Positions 27,029-35,162 of a stretch of DNA of 64,000 bases are shown here, piece by piece; position 1 is the first letter of the stretch; the number at the start of each line of letters is the position of its first letter. Below the pieces are notes generated by a model. That model was given only the letters and a program-made list of their open reading frames with translations. It was not told the origin of the DNA and searched no databases. Origin of the DNA: Pseudomonas sp. MN1F (GTDB lineage Bacteria; Pseudomonadota; Gammaproteobacteria; Pseudomonadales; Pseudomonadaceae); the NCBI RefSeq assembly GCF_009391885.1, contig NZ_VZII01000011.1:39759-103758 (forward strand), in the 5' to 3' direction. The translations under genes were made by a program, and so were the position numbers.

Positions 27029-28021
27029 ATGCAAAGCAGCAGCAATCTTTTTCCCGTGGCCTTGCTCAGTGCCGAGCGCCGCGGCGACCTCAGCGAAGAC
27101 GTGTACCGGATCAAGGCCGGCAACAGCGCTGACCCCAGCGTCGAGCTGGCTATTACCCGCCTGGGCCTGGCTGATCAAGGCCGGGCTGTGGGTGTGCCGG
27201 TGATTCTGCTGCATGGCAGTTTTTCCAACCGGCGCTTCTGGTATTCGCCCAAAGGTATCGGCCTTGGGGCCCACTTGGCGCGGGCCGGGTTCGACGTGTG
27301 GATCCCGGAGATGCGCGGCCATGGCCTGTCACCGCGTAACCGCAACTGGAAACACAACAGCGTGGCTGACTACGCCCGCGACGACCTGCCGCTGATCGCG
27401 GCATTCGTGCACGAGCAGTCTGGCCAGGCGCCGCACTGGGTCGGCCACTCCCTGGGTGGCACCACCTTGGTAGCAGCCTTGGGCGGCGGCTTTCTCAAGG
27501 CCGAGCAGGTGGCCAGCGTGGCGCTTTTCGGCACCCAGATCAGCCGGGTCTACTGGCCGCTCAAAGTGCCACCGCTGACCTGGGGGGCAAAATGGCTGCT
27601 CAAGCGCTGGGGGCAGATTTCCGGGCCGCGGTTCAAGCGTGGCCCGGAGGACGAGCCGATCGGCCTGGCCCTTGAGAGCATGCGCTGGCATGGCCTGTTC
27701 GGGCGTTTTGGTGACAAGCAGAACGACTGGTGGACGGGGCTGGCCGAAGTGGATGTGCCGTTGCTGGCGGTGGCGGGTGCGGGGGACTTCCAGGACCCGG
27801 TGTGGGCCTGCCGCAAGCTGTTCGATCAGCTTGGCGGGGAGCGCAAGCAGTTCCTGCGCCTGGGGCGTGAAGAAGGCTTCGAGGCCTTTGGGCATGTCGA
27901 CATGCTGGTGAGCAAGGCGGCGCAGGCGCAGGTCTGGCCGTTGGTGGAGCGCTGGTTGCGCGATCCGCTGCTGCCGGTGCATGAATCGACGGTGGTGCAG
28001 GAGCCTGTACCGGTCAGGTGA
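27029..28021 (+). CDS. Alpha/beta-fold hydrolase
   Basis: I chose ATG 27029 (MQSSSNLFPVALLSAERRGDLSEDVYRI, 330 residues) because homologous proteins, as I remember them, begin near here. ATG 26993 is an alternative with a slightly better purine stretch upstream. The fold is clear: VILLHGSFSNRRFWYSPKG (oxyanion region), nucleophile elbow GHSLGGT, an acid candidate in VAGAGDFQDPVWACRKLF, and a catalytic histidine in EAFGHVDML. It has no signal peptide and is cytoplasmic. The substrate is unknown; similar genes are annotated as lipases or esterases. Confidence 0.82.
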   Translation: MQSSSNLFPVALLSAERRGDLSEDVYRIKAGNSADPSVELAITRLGLADQGRAVGVPVILLHGSFSNRRFWYSPKGIGLGAHLARAGFDVWIPEMRGHGLSPRNRNWKHNSVADYARDDLPLIAAFVHEQSGQAPHWVGHSLGGTTLVAALGGGFLKAEQVASVALFGTQISRVYWPLKVPPLTWGAKWLLKRWGQISGPRFKRGPEDEPIGLALESMRWHGLFGRFGDKQNDWWTGLAEVDVPLLAVAGAGDFQDPVWACRKLFDQLGGERKQFLRLGREEGFEAFGHVDMLVSKAAQAQVWPLVERWLRDPLLPVHESTVVQEPVPVR

Positions 28022-28116
28022 ATGCAAATGACTGCCCGGTCCCGGATGACTGCAACAGCTTGTACGGTGTAGCCTTGGCCGATACCCGCTTTCGTTGTGA
28101 CTGACAGGAGCTTACC

Positions 28117-28608
28117 ATGCAGCATTACGTAACGCCCGACCTGTGTGACGCCTACCCGGACCTGGTTCAGGTGCTGGAGCCGATGTTCAGCAACTTCGGT
28201 GGCCGCGATTCCTTCGGTGGCCAGATCGTCACCATCAAGTGCTTCGAAGACAACTCGCTGGTCAAGGAGCAGGTCGAGCTCGATGGCAAGGGCAAGGTCC
28301 TGGTGGTCGACGGTGGTGGCTCGCTGCGCCGTGCGCTGCTCGGTGACATGCTCGCCGAAAAGGCCGCCAAAAACGGTTGGGAAGGCCTGGTGATCTACGG
28401 CTGCGTGCGTGACGTCGACGTACTGATCCAGACCGACGTCGGTGTGCAGGCGCTGGCCAGCCACCCGATGAAAACCGACAAGCGCGGCATCGGCGACCTC
28501 AACGTGGCCGTGACCTTTGCCGGTGTCACCTTCCGCCCGGGCGAGTACCTGTATGCCGACAACAACGGCGTGATCATCTCGCCAAGCCCGCTGAAGATGC
28601 CGGAGTGA
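28117..28608 (+). CDS. rraA: RraA family protein (regulator of RNase E activity A)
   Basis: This 163-residue protein is full length for Rra[43 protein letters not shown]. The core is [41 protein letters not shown]. RraA trimers bind RNase E and damp degradosome activity in E. coli. Relatives with similar GDMLAEKA and RDVD motifs can be aldolases, so an enzymatic role is not excluded. CAGGAG lies before the ATG. The cmaX block begins 27 bases downstream. Confidence 0.92.
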   Translation: MQHYVTPDLCDAYPDLVQVLEPMFSNFGGRDSFGGQIVTIKCFEDNSLVKEQVELDGKGKVLVVDGGGSLRRALLGDMLAEKAAKNGWEGLVIYGCVRDVDVLIQTDVGVQALASHPMKTDKRGIGDLNVAVTFAGVTFRPGEYLYADNNGVIISPSPLKMPE

Positions 28609-28635
28609 CGCGCGGTACGCGCTGATGGAGCTTTG

Positions 28636-29631
28636 ATGTTCGAGGAAGACAACGCGCAGTGGGGGCTGGTACATGCCCTGGTGCTCGATGGTAAAGGCGG
28701 CGCGCGTTCGATTGCCCGGACCGAGCTGGACGACCTGCAATTGCAGCAACAGGAAAGCCTGTGGCTGCACTGGGATCGCAGCCATCCGCAAACCCGCACC
28801 TGGCTACTGCAGGACAGTGGCCTGAGCGAGTTCGCCTGCGACCTGCTGCTGGAGGAAAACACCCGGCCACGGCTGTTGCCGCAGGCCGGTGAGCAGATGC
28901 TGCTGTTCCTGCGCGGGGTCAATCTGAACCCGGGCGCCGAGCCCGAGGACATGGTTTCGGTACGCATTCATGCCCAGGCGCAGCGGGTCATTTCGCTGCG
29001 TTTGCGGCCATTGCGTGCCAGCGATGAAGTCCTTCAGCAGCTGGAAGAGGGCAGGGGGCCGAAATCGGCGTCCGAGCTGCTGCTGTTGATGGGCGAGCTG
29101 CTGACCGAGAAGGTCCAGAGCCTGGTCAGCGACCTCTCGGAACTGGTCGACCTGGAAGAAGAAAAGGTTGAATCCGACGAACGGTACTCTCCGGAGCATG
29201 ACAGCCTGCAGCAGATTCGCCGTCGCGCCGCGGGCTTGCGCCGGTTTTTGGCGCCACAGCGGGAGATCTATGCCCAGCTGTCGCGCAGCAAATGGAGCTG
29301 GTTCTGCGATGCCGACGCCGATTACTGGAACGAGCTGAACAACAGCCTGATCCGTTACCTCGAAGAACTTGAGCTGACCCGCGAGCGGGCGGCGCTGGTG
29401 CTGGAAAGCGAAGACCGCCGGCGCAGCGAGCGGATGAACCGGACCATGTACCGCTTCGGCATCATCACCTGCATCTTCCTGCCCATGAGCTTCATCACCG
29501 GGCTGCTCGGCATCAACGTCGGCGGCATTCCGGGGGCGAGCAACCCGTATGGCTTCCTGCTGGCCTGCATCGTCGTGCTGGGCCTGGCGGTGGGGCAGTG
29601 GTGGTTGTTCCGGCGGTTGCGCTGGGTATGA
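28636..29631 (+). CDS. cmaX: CorA/ZntB-like metal ion transporter CmaX
   Basis: This 331-residue protein starts at ATG 28636 with GGAG at 28627-28630. It has a long cytoplasmic N-domain and two C-terminal helices. The selectivity loop reads GLLGINVGGIPG, with GIN in place of the GMN of CorA, as in ZntB-type proteins. YRFGIITCIFLPMSFITGLL is the pore helix. It is the first gene of the cmaX-cfrX-cmpX-sigX block known from P. aeruginosa, linked to envelope homeostasis. The ion transported is not determined by sequence. Confidence 0.88.
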   Translation: MFEEDNAQWGLVHALVLDGKGGARSIARTELDDLQLQQQESLWLHWDRSHPQTRTWLLQDSGLSEFACDLLLEENTRPRLLPQAGEQMLLFLRGVNLNPGAEPEDMVSVRIHAQAQRVISLRLRPLRASDEVLQQLEEGRGPKSASELLLLMGELLTEKVQSLVSDLSELVDLEEEKVESDERYSPEHDSLQQIRRRAAGLRRFLAPQREIYAQLSRSKWSWFCDADADYWNELNNSLIRYLEELELTRERAALVLESEDRRRSERMNRTMYRFGIITCIFLPMSFITGLLGINVGGIPGASNPYGFLLACIVVLGLAVGQWWLFRRLRWV

Positions 29632-29724
29632 ACATGCCGAGTCATCTCGAAACATTCGTTCCACTGCGATGTGTGACCCATCGCCCGGCCACCTCGTCTC
29701 TGAGTGACACTGCGCGAGGTGCCC

Positions 29725-29988
29725 ATGCACGATCCGTTTGAAGAATCCCTGCGTGACCTGCTCAAGGCGTCGCCCTCCGGTGAGGAGCGAGACGATGCCG
29801 CGTGCCTGGGGCGCGTGCTGAAAACCGCCAACCGCCAGGTCGGTGCCGGTGATCTGTTCAGCCTGCTTGGCCGCTGGAGCCAGGCGCTGCTGATCGCCGT
29901 GAACAATGGCTCGGCGCACGTTGCACCGGTGCGTCGACACTCTACCCGCAACGCTGCCAATGGCAGCAAAGCAGATAAGGCCGATTGA
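29725..29988 (+). CDS. cfrX: Small protein CfrX
   Basis: This 87-residue protein (MHDPFEESLRDLLKASPSGEERDDAACLGRVLKTANRQVGAGDLFSLLGRWSQALLIAVNNGS) is placed exactly between cmaX and cmpX, where P. aeruginosa has cfrX. GAGGTG at 29714-29719 supports ATG 29725. It is soluble and helical, and its function is unknown. The call rests on size and synteny. Confidence 0.78.
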   Translation: MHDPFEESLRDLLKASPSGEERDDAACLGRVLKTANRQVGAGDLFSLLGRWSQALLIAVNNGSAHVAPVRRHSTRNAANGSKADKAD

Positions 29989-29990
29989 AT

Positions 29991-30815
29991 ATGGAACTCG
30001 ATCTCTGGACCCAGAGCCTGGTCACTGCCATGACCGCCCTATGGACCAAGGTGGCGAACTTCATCCCCAACCTGTTCGGCGCGCTGGTCGTGGTGCTGCT
30101 CGGTTTTGTGGTGGCCAAGCTACTCGATACACTGCTTTCCAAGCTCCTGGCCAAGGTCGGCCTGGACCGCCTGATGGCCGGCACCGGGCTGACCAAGATG
30201 CTTGGCCGGGTTGGCATCCAGGTGCCGATCTCGACCTTGATCGGCAAGGTCGTCTACTGGTTCGTGTTGCTGATCTTCCTCGTCTCTGCCGCTGAATCGC
30301 TGGGCCTGGAGCGGGTTTCGGCCACCCTCGACATGCTTGCCCTGTACCTGCCCAAGGTGTTCGGCGCAGCCCTGGTGCTGCTGGCCGGGGTGCTGCTGGC
30401 GCAGGTGGCCAACGGCCTGGTGCGCGGCGCGGCCGAAGGTATCGGCCTGGAATATTCTGCAGGCCTGGGGCGCATCACCCAGGGCCTGGTGATCATCATC
30501 AGCATCTCGGTGGCCATCAGCCAGCTGGAGGTCAAGACCGACCTGCTCAACCACGTAATCGTCATTGGGCTGATTACCGTTGGTCTGGCCGTTGCGCTTG
30601 CCATGGGCCTGGGCAGCCGCGAAATCGCTGGGCAGATCCTGGCCGGCATCTACGTTCGCGAACTCTACCAGGTCGGCCAGCAGGTGCGGATTGGAGAGGT
30701 TGAAGGGATGATCGAAGAGATCGGCACGGTCAAGACGACGCTGTTGACCGATGATGGCGAACTGGTGTCGCTGTCCAATCGCGTGCTCCTTGAGCAGCGA
30801 GTCAATAGCCGCTAA
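29991..30815 (+). CDS. cmpX: MscS-like small-conductance mechanosensitive channel CmpX
   Basis: This 274-residue protein starts at ATG 29991, 2 bases after the cfrX stop, with AAGG at 29977-29980. It has an N-terminal amphipathic region, several helices (FGALVVVLLGFVVAKLLDTLL, VVYWFVLLIFLVSAAESL, VFGAALVLLAGVLLAQVANGLV), a pore-like helix (GLITVGLAVALAMGLGSREIAGQILAGIYV) and an MscS-type beta domain (GQQVRIGEVEGMIEEIGTVKTTLLTDDGELVSLSN). In P. aeruginosa CmpX affects membrane state and SigX activity; a similar feed to the downstream sigX is likely. Confidence 0.9.
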   Translation: MELDLWTQSLVTAMTALWTKVANFIPNLFGALVVVLLGFVVAKLLDTLLSKLLAKVGLDRLMAGTGLTKMLGRVGIQVPISTLIGKVVYWFVLLIFLVSAAESLGLERVSATLDMLALYLPKVFGAALVLLAGVLLAQVANGLVRGAAEGIGLEYSAGLGRITQGLVIIISISVAISQLEVKTDLLNHVIVIGLITVGLAVALAMGLGSREIAGQILAGIYVRELYQVGQQVRIGEVEGMIEEIGTVKTTLLTDDGELVSLSNRVLLEQRVNSR

Positions 30816-30904
30816 CCGCACAAAAGCTGTTAATGTATGCCGCCGCGAAAATCGCCCCATGGGGCTGAGCGGCGACATTGACCTGACTGTCGGCCAGATC
30901 CGTT

Positions 30905-31495
30905 TTGAATAAAGTTCATTCGCCGCCCATGCGTTACGACCCCCGCGAACTCACCGACGAGGAGTTGGTGGCGCGTTCGCATGAGGAGCTGTATCACGTA
31001 ACCCGCGCCTATGAGGAACTCATGCGGCGCTACCAGCGGACCCTGTTCAACGTCTGTGCGCGTTATCTGGGGAACGACCGCGACGCTGATGATGTCTGTC
31101 AGGAAGTGATGCTGAAGGTGCTGTACGGTCTGAAGAACTTCGAGGGCAAGTCCAAGTTCAAGACCTGGCTCTACAGCATTACCTACAACGAATGCATTAC
31201 CCAGTACCGCAAGGAGCGTCGTAAACGCCGGTTGATGGATGCCTTGAGCCTGGACCCTGTCGAAGAGGCGTCCGAAGAGAAGGCTCCGAAACCGGAAGAA
31301 AAGGGCGGGCTGGACAAGTGGCTGGTGCATGTGAACCCGATCGACCGGGAAATCCTGGTGCTGCGTTTTGTCGCAGAGCTGGAATTTCAGGAGATCGCCG
31401 ATATCATGCACATGGGCTTGAGCGCAACGAAAATGCGCTACAAGCGCGCGCTAGACAAGCTTCGTGAGAAATTTGCAGGCCTGGATGAAACTTAG
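30905..31495 (+). CDS. sigX: ECF sigma factor SigX
   Basis: This 196-residue protein uses TTG 30905 (MNKVHSPPMRYDPRELTDEELVARSHEELYHVTRAYEELMRRYQRTLFNVCARYLGND). The start matches the N-terminus of P. aeruginosa SigX as I recall it. Region 2 is ADDVCQEVMLKVLYGLKNFEGKSKFKTWLYSITYNECITQYRKERRKRRLMD. Region 4 is LVLRFVAELEFQEIADIMHMGLSATKMRYKRALDKLREKF. It controls envelope and fatty-acid genes and oprF in Pseudomonas. The 89-base leader includes a GC hairpin (about 30840-30875). No anti-sigma gene is adjacent, as expected. Confidence 0.94.
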   Translation: MNKVHSPPMRYDPRELTDEELVARSHEELYHVTRAYEELMRRYQRTLFNVCARYLGNDRDADDVCQEVMLKVLYGLKNFEGKSKFKTWLYSITYNECITQYRKERRKRRLMDALSLDPVEEASEEKAPKPEEKGGLDKWLVHVNPIDREILVLRFVAELEFQEIADIMHMGLSATKMRYKRALDKLREKFAGLDET

Positions 31496-31605
31496 TCCCT
31501 TGTAAATATCTCTAACGGATCGGCGAGTTCTGCTAGACTTGCCGTCGAGTTGTCCCCCGGATGTTGGTGGGACTGCTTAACTATCACCAGATGGGGATTT
31601 AACGG

Positions 31606-32643
31606 ATGAAATTGAAAAACACCTTGGGCTTGGCCATTGGCTCGCTCGTCGCAGCTACTTCGTTCGGCGTTATGGCTCAGGGCCAGGGCGCAGTCGAAGT
31701 CGAAGGCAACGTGACCAAGCAGTACTACGACAGCGAACGTAACTTCAAGAACGACGGCACCAACCCTGGTGTTCGTCTGGGTTACTTCCTGACTGACGAC
31801 GTATCCCTGGACCTGGGCTACAACGAGACTCACAACGCTCGTGGCGAAGTCTTCAACAAAGACATCAAAGGTTCCAAGGCCAAGCTGGACGCTACCTACC
31901 ACTTCGGTACCGTCGGCGACGCTCTGCGTCCGTACGTTTCCGCTGGTTTCGCTCACGAGAGCCTGGGCCAGGCCACTCGTGGCGGCCGTGACCACTCCAC
32001 CTTCGCCAACGTTGGCGCTGGCGCCAAGTGGTACATCACCGACATGTTCTTCGCCCGTGCCGGCGTTGAAGCCATGTACAACATCGACAACGGCAACACC
32101 GAGTGGGGCCCAAGCGTTGGTGTTGGTCTGAACTTCGGTGGCAGCGGTGGCAAAGTTGCTGCTGCTCCGGCTCCAGTTGCTGAAGTCTGCTCCGACTCCG
32201 ACAACGACGGCGTTTGCGACAACGTCGACAAGTGCCCAGACACCCCAGCCAACGTTACCGTTGACGCTGATGGCTGCCCGGCTGTTGCCGAAGTCGTTCG
32301 CGTTGAGCTGGACGTCAAGTTCGACTTCGACAAGTCGGTCGTCAAGCCAAACAGCTACGGCGACATCAAGAACCTGGCTGACTTCATGAAGCAGTACCCA
32401 CAGACCACCACCGTGGTTGAAGGTCACACTGACTCCGTCGGCCCAGACGCCTACAACCAGAAGCTGTCCGAGCGTCGTGCCAATGCTGTCAAGCAGGTTC
32501 TGACCCAGCAGTACGGTGTTGAATCCAGCCGCGTTCAGTCGGTTGGCTACGGCGAAACCCGTCCGGTTGCCGACAACGCCACCGAAGAAGGCCGTGCTGT
32601 CAACCGTCGCGTTGAAGCTCAGGTAGAAGCTCAGTCCAAGTAA
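31606..32643 (+). CDS. oprF: Major outer-membrane porin OprF (OmpA family)
   Basis: This 345-residue protein has a signal peptide (MKLKNTLGLAIGSLVAATSFGVMAQ), an N-terminal eight-stranded barrel (to about 165), and a proline/alanine linker (AAAPAPVAEV). A cysteine pair region with acidic repeats follows (CSDSDNDGVCDNVDKCPDTPANVTVDADGCP). The C-terminal OmpA peptidoglycan-binding domain includes VKFDFDKSVVKPNSYGDIKNLADFM and VEGHTDSVGPDAYNQKLSERRANAV. OprF anchors the outer membrane and forms a general porin. Codon use is strongly biased, as in highly expressed genes. The 110-base leader should hold SigX and housekeeping promoters. Confidence 0.97.
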   Translation: MKLKNTLGLAIGSLVAATSFGVMAQGQGAVEVEGNVTKQYYDSERNFKNDGTNPGVRLGYFLTDDVSLDLGYNETHNARGEVFNKDIKGSKAKLDATYHFGTVGDALRPYVSAGFAHESLGQATRGGRDHSTFANVGAGAKWYITDMFFARAGVEAMYNIDNGNTEWGPSVGVGLNFGGSGGKVAAAPAPVAEVCSDSDNDGVCDNVDKCPDTPANVTVDADGCPAVAEVVRVELDVKFDFDKSVVKPNSYGDIKNLADFMKQYPQTTTVVEGHTDSVGPDAYNQKLSERRANAVKQVLTQQYGVESSRVQSVGYGETRPVADNATEEGRAVNRRVEAQVEAQSK

Positions 32644-32662
32644 TTGGCTTGAAGCTTCAATG

Positions 32663-32688
32663 AAAAACCCGGCCTCGGCCGGGTTTTT
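32663..32688. terminator. Bidirectional terminator between oprF and cobA
   Basis: AAAAACCCGGCC (32663-32674) and GGCCGGGTTTTT (32677-32688) are exact complements around TC. T runs are present on both strands, so it serves convergent oprF and cobA. Confidence 0.95.
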
Positions 32689-32717
32689 CTTTGCCTGTCA
32701 TTTGTGCAGGCAGCGCA

Positions 32718-33458
32718 TCACACGGCCTCAGCCAGCCATTCCTGCATCACCTGTTCCCCAACCACCTCGCCGATTACCAGAATTGCCGGGCTGCACAGCC
32801 CGAATGCCTGGGCGTCTTCGAGCATTCCCGATACATCGCTGCGGCACTCCCGTTGCTGCGGCAATGACGCATTCTCGATCATTGCCACCGGCATCCCTGG
32901 CGCCATGCCGCCCTCCAGCAGCCCCCGGCGGATCTGCTCCAGCCGCGCCACGCCCATGTACACCACCAGGGTCGTGCCGCCTTGCGCCAGTGCTGCCCAG
33001 TTTAGTTCGCTGTCATCCTGGGTGTGGGCCGTCACCAGCGTGACCCCGCGGCTGACCCCACGGGAGGTCAGCGAGATCCCGCATTGGGTCGCACCGGCCA
33101 AGCCTGCGGTAATGCCGTTGACCAGCTCCACCTCGATGCCATGCCCTTGCAGCCACGCGGCCTCCTCGCCACCACGGCCAAAGATGCATGGGTCTCCGCC
33201 CTTGAGGCGCACCACGCAACGCCCCTGCCGTGCATGGCGTAGCATCAGGCGCTGGATGAAGGCCTGGGGGGTGGAGCGACAGCCGCCGCGCTTGCCCACG
33301 GCAATCACCCTGGCTTGTGGGCAATGCACGAGCACCTGCGGATTCACCAGGTCGTCGATCATCACCACCTCGGCCATTTGCAGTGCACGCACGGCCTTGA
33401 GGGTGAGCAGTTCAGGGTCGCCGGGGCCTGCGCCGACCAGCCAGACTTTTGCATTCAT
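32718..33458 (-). CDS. cobA: Uroporphyrinogen-III C-methyltransferase
   Basis: This 246-residue SAM-dependent enzyme makes precorrin-2 for siroheme, the cofactor of nitrite and sulfite reductases. Signatures are VWLVGAGPGDPELLTLKAVRALQMAEVVMIDDLV (N-terminus), VRLKGGDPCIFGRGGEEAAWL, and GITAGLAGATQCGISLTSRGVSRGVTLVTAH. It contains only the methyltransferase, without the CysG dehydrogenase/ferrochelatase part. It is the last gene of the nas cluster, 27 bases after the kinase gene, consistent with supplying siroheme to assimilatory nitrite reductase. Confidence 0.94.
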   Translation of the reverse strand: MNAKVWLVGAGPGDPELLTLKAVRALQMAEVVMIDDLVNPQVLVHCPQARVIAVGKRGGCRSTPQAFIQRLMLRHARQGRCVVRLKGGDPCIFGRGGEEAAWLQGHGIEVELVNGITAGLAGATQCGISLTSRGVSRGVTLVTAHTQDDSELNWAALAQGGTTLVVYMGVARLEQIRRGLLEGGMAPGMPVAMIENASLPQQRECRSDVSGMLEDAQAFGLCSPAILVIGEVVGEQVMQEWLAEAV

Positions 33459-33485
33459 CAGTGTTTCCTCATCGGCAAGGCGCGT

Positions 33486-35159
33486 TCAGCCCTTGAGCAG
33501 GGCGAACAGCAGAATCAGGTTGAGCAACAGGGACAGCAGCGCCAGGGTGCGCCACACCTTCAACGGTTCACGCTCCAGCAGCGGGCGTGGGCGGCTGGGC
33601 AGCTCCTGGCGGTCACCGCGTTCGAGCAACAGCAACCATTGCTCGGCGGTTTCGAAGCGTTGTGCCGGGTCCGCCACAACGGCTTGCAGCAGGTTGTGCT
33701 GCAGCCATTCGGGCAGGTCGGGGCGGTAGCGGGAGGGGTTTACGGCCTGACCAAAGCGCGGGCGCTGGAAGGCCTCGATCTCCCCGTAAGGATAGTGCCC
33801 GGTCAGCAAGCGATAGAGCGTGACACCGACGGCGTACAAGTCCTGGCGCGGGCTCGGTGGCTGGCCTTCGAAGGCCTCGGGGGCGATGTACGAGGGCGTG
33901 CCGGGCAATTCGTGCAACGGGTCCTGGGACAGGCCTGGGCAATACGCCAGGCCAAAGTCCAGCAGGCGCACCTGGCCATCATCACCCAGGTGCAGGTTTT
34001 CCGGTTTGATGTCGCGGTGCAGCAGGTTGCGCCGATGCAGCACGCCGACGGCCTGGAGCAGCTGGCGGGCGATTTCCAGCCACTGTGCCAGCGCTAACGG
34101 GCCATGGTCGTCGAGGTGCGTGGCGAGGGTCTTGCCGCTGTGCTCGCGCATCACGTAATACAGGTGCTGGCGCTGGCTGGCGGCATGCAGCTCGGGGAAA
34201 TGGCGGCCAGCGACCCGGCGCAGGAACCACTCTTCCAGCAGCAGGCCCTGGGCGGCCCCCGGTTCCTGTTCGCGCTCGCCGGGCAGGGTTTTCAGCAGCC
34301 AGGGTTGGCCTTGGGCATCGCGTACGCGGTAGAGCAGTGACTGGCGGCTGTGTGCCAGGCGCGTCTCGACCTGCCAGCCATCGAGCGCCTGGCCCTCGCG
34401 CAGCGGGCCAGGCAAGGGCCACTGCTGCAGTTGCGCGAGGGTGTCGCCGAGGTTGGCCGGGCCCAGTTGCTCGACCCGCACCAACAAGGCGCTGGCGTTG
34501 TCCTGGCTGCCGTTGTGGTGGGCGCTGGCAACCAGGGTGTCGGCGACCGACTGCAGGTCGGGCTGCTCGCGCAGCACAGCCTGGATGTGCTGGTCGCCAA
34601 GGCTGGCCCAGACGCCGTCGCTGAGCAGCAGGTAGCACTCGCCGGCTTGCAGTTCACCGTCCAGGTAGTCGACCAGCAGGTGCTGGTCCAGGCCCAGTGC
34701 GCGCTTGAGCACGTGCTGCATGCCGGGCTGGTCCCAGACGTGGTCTTCGCTCAGGCATTGCAGGTGACCGGCGTGCCAGCGATAGGCCCGGCAATCGCCC
34801 ACGTGGGCCAGAGTAAAGCGGCGCCCGCGCAGCACCAGGGCGCTCAGGGTGGTCAGCAGCGGCTGGCTGCCTTGGGCGCGCAACCAGCGGTTCTGTGCCA
34901 GTAGCAGGCGGTCCAGGGCCTGGGCCACGCCCCAGGTGGCGGGCGTGGCGTAATAGTCCATGGCCAGCGCCTGCAGGCTGGCGCGGGCTGCCAGGCCACC
35001 GTCGGCACACTGGCTGACGCCATCGGCGAGGGCGAACAGGTAGCCCTTGCTGGCGGCCAGCTCCGGCGCCGGGGTGACCAGGCGCAGGGCGTCCTGGTTC
35101 TCCGTGCGTGGCCCGGTGGCGCTGGCCTGGGCGAAGCTGAGCTGCAGGCTCATCGTCAT
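33486..35159 (-). CDS. Fused PP2C-type phosphatase and Ser/Thr protein kinase, membrane anchored
   Basis: This 557-residue protein joins an N-terminal PP2C domain (about 1-235: GPRTENQDALR, LFALADGVSQCADGG, LAHVGDCRAYRW, LLLSDGVWASL, GSQDNASALLV) to a protein kinase (about 260-510). The kinase catalytic loop is HRDIKPENLHL, the metal motif is DFGLAYCPG, and the activation segment contains GTPSYIAPEAFEGQ. The C-terminus is one membrane helix (LALLSLLLNLILLFALL). It sits 3 bases after nasA and before cobA, so it is co-transcribed with nitrate assimilation genes. Its target is unknown. ATG 35153 is an alternative start. Confidence 0.93.
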   Translation of the reverse strand: MTMSLQLSFAQASATGPRTENQDALRLVTPAPELAASKGYLFALADGVSQCADGGLAARASLQALAMDYYATPATWGVAQALDRLLLAQNRWLRAQGSQPLLTTLSALVLRGRRFTLAHVGDCRAYRWHAGHLQCLSEDHVWDQPGMQHVLKRALGLDQHLLVDYLDGELQAGECYLLLSDGVWASLGDQHIQAVLREQPDLQSVADTLVASAHHNGSQDNASALLVRVEQLGPANLGDTLAQLQQWPLPGPLREGQALDGWQVETRLAHSRQSLLYRVRDAQGQPWLLKTLPGEREQEPGAAQGLLLEEWFLRRVAGRHFPELHAASQRQHLYYVMREHSGKTLATHLDDHGPLALAQWLEIARQLLQAVGVLHRRNLLHRDIKPENLHLGDDGQVRLLDFGLAYCPGLSQDPLHELPGTPSYIAPEAFEGQPPSPRQDLYAVGVTLYRLLTGHYPYGEIEAFQRPRFGQAVNPSRYRPDLPEWLQHNLLQAVVADPAQRFETAEQWLLLLERGDRQELPSRPRPLLEREPLKVWRTLALLSLLLNLILLFALLKG

Positions 35160-35162
35160 GCC

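Noticed and set aside
24455..27322. A 955-codon open frame antisense to ppsA
   Set aside because: Same shadow effect; it spans the ppsA/ppsR promoter region and the ppsA terminator and has no protein-like motif.
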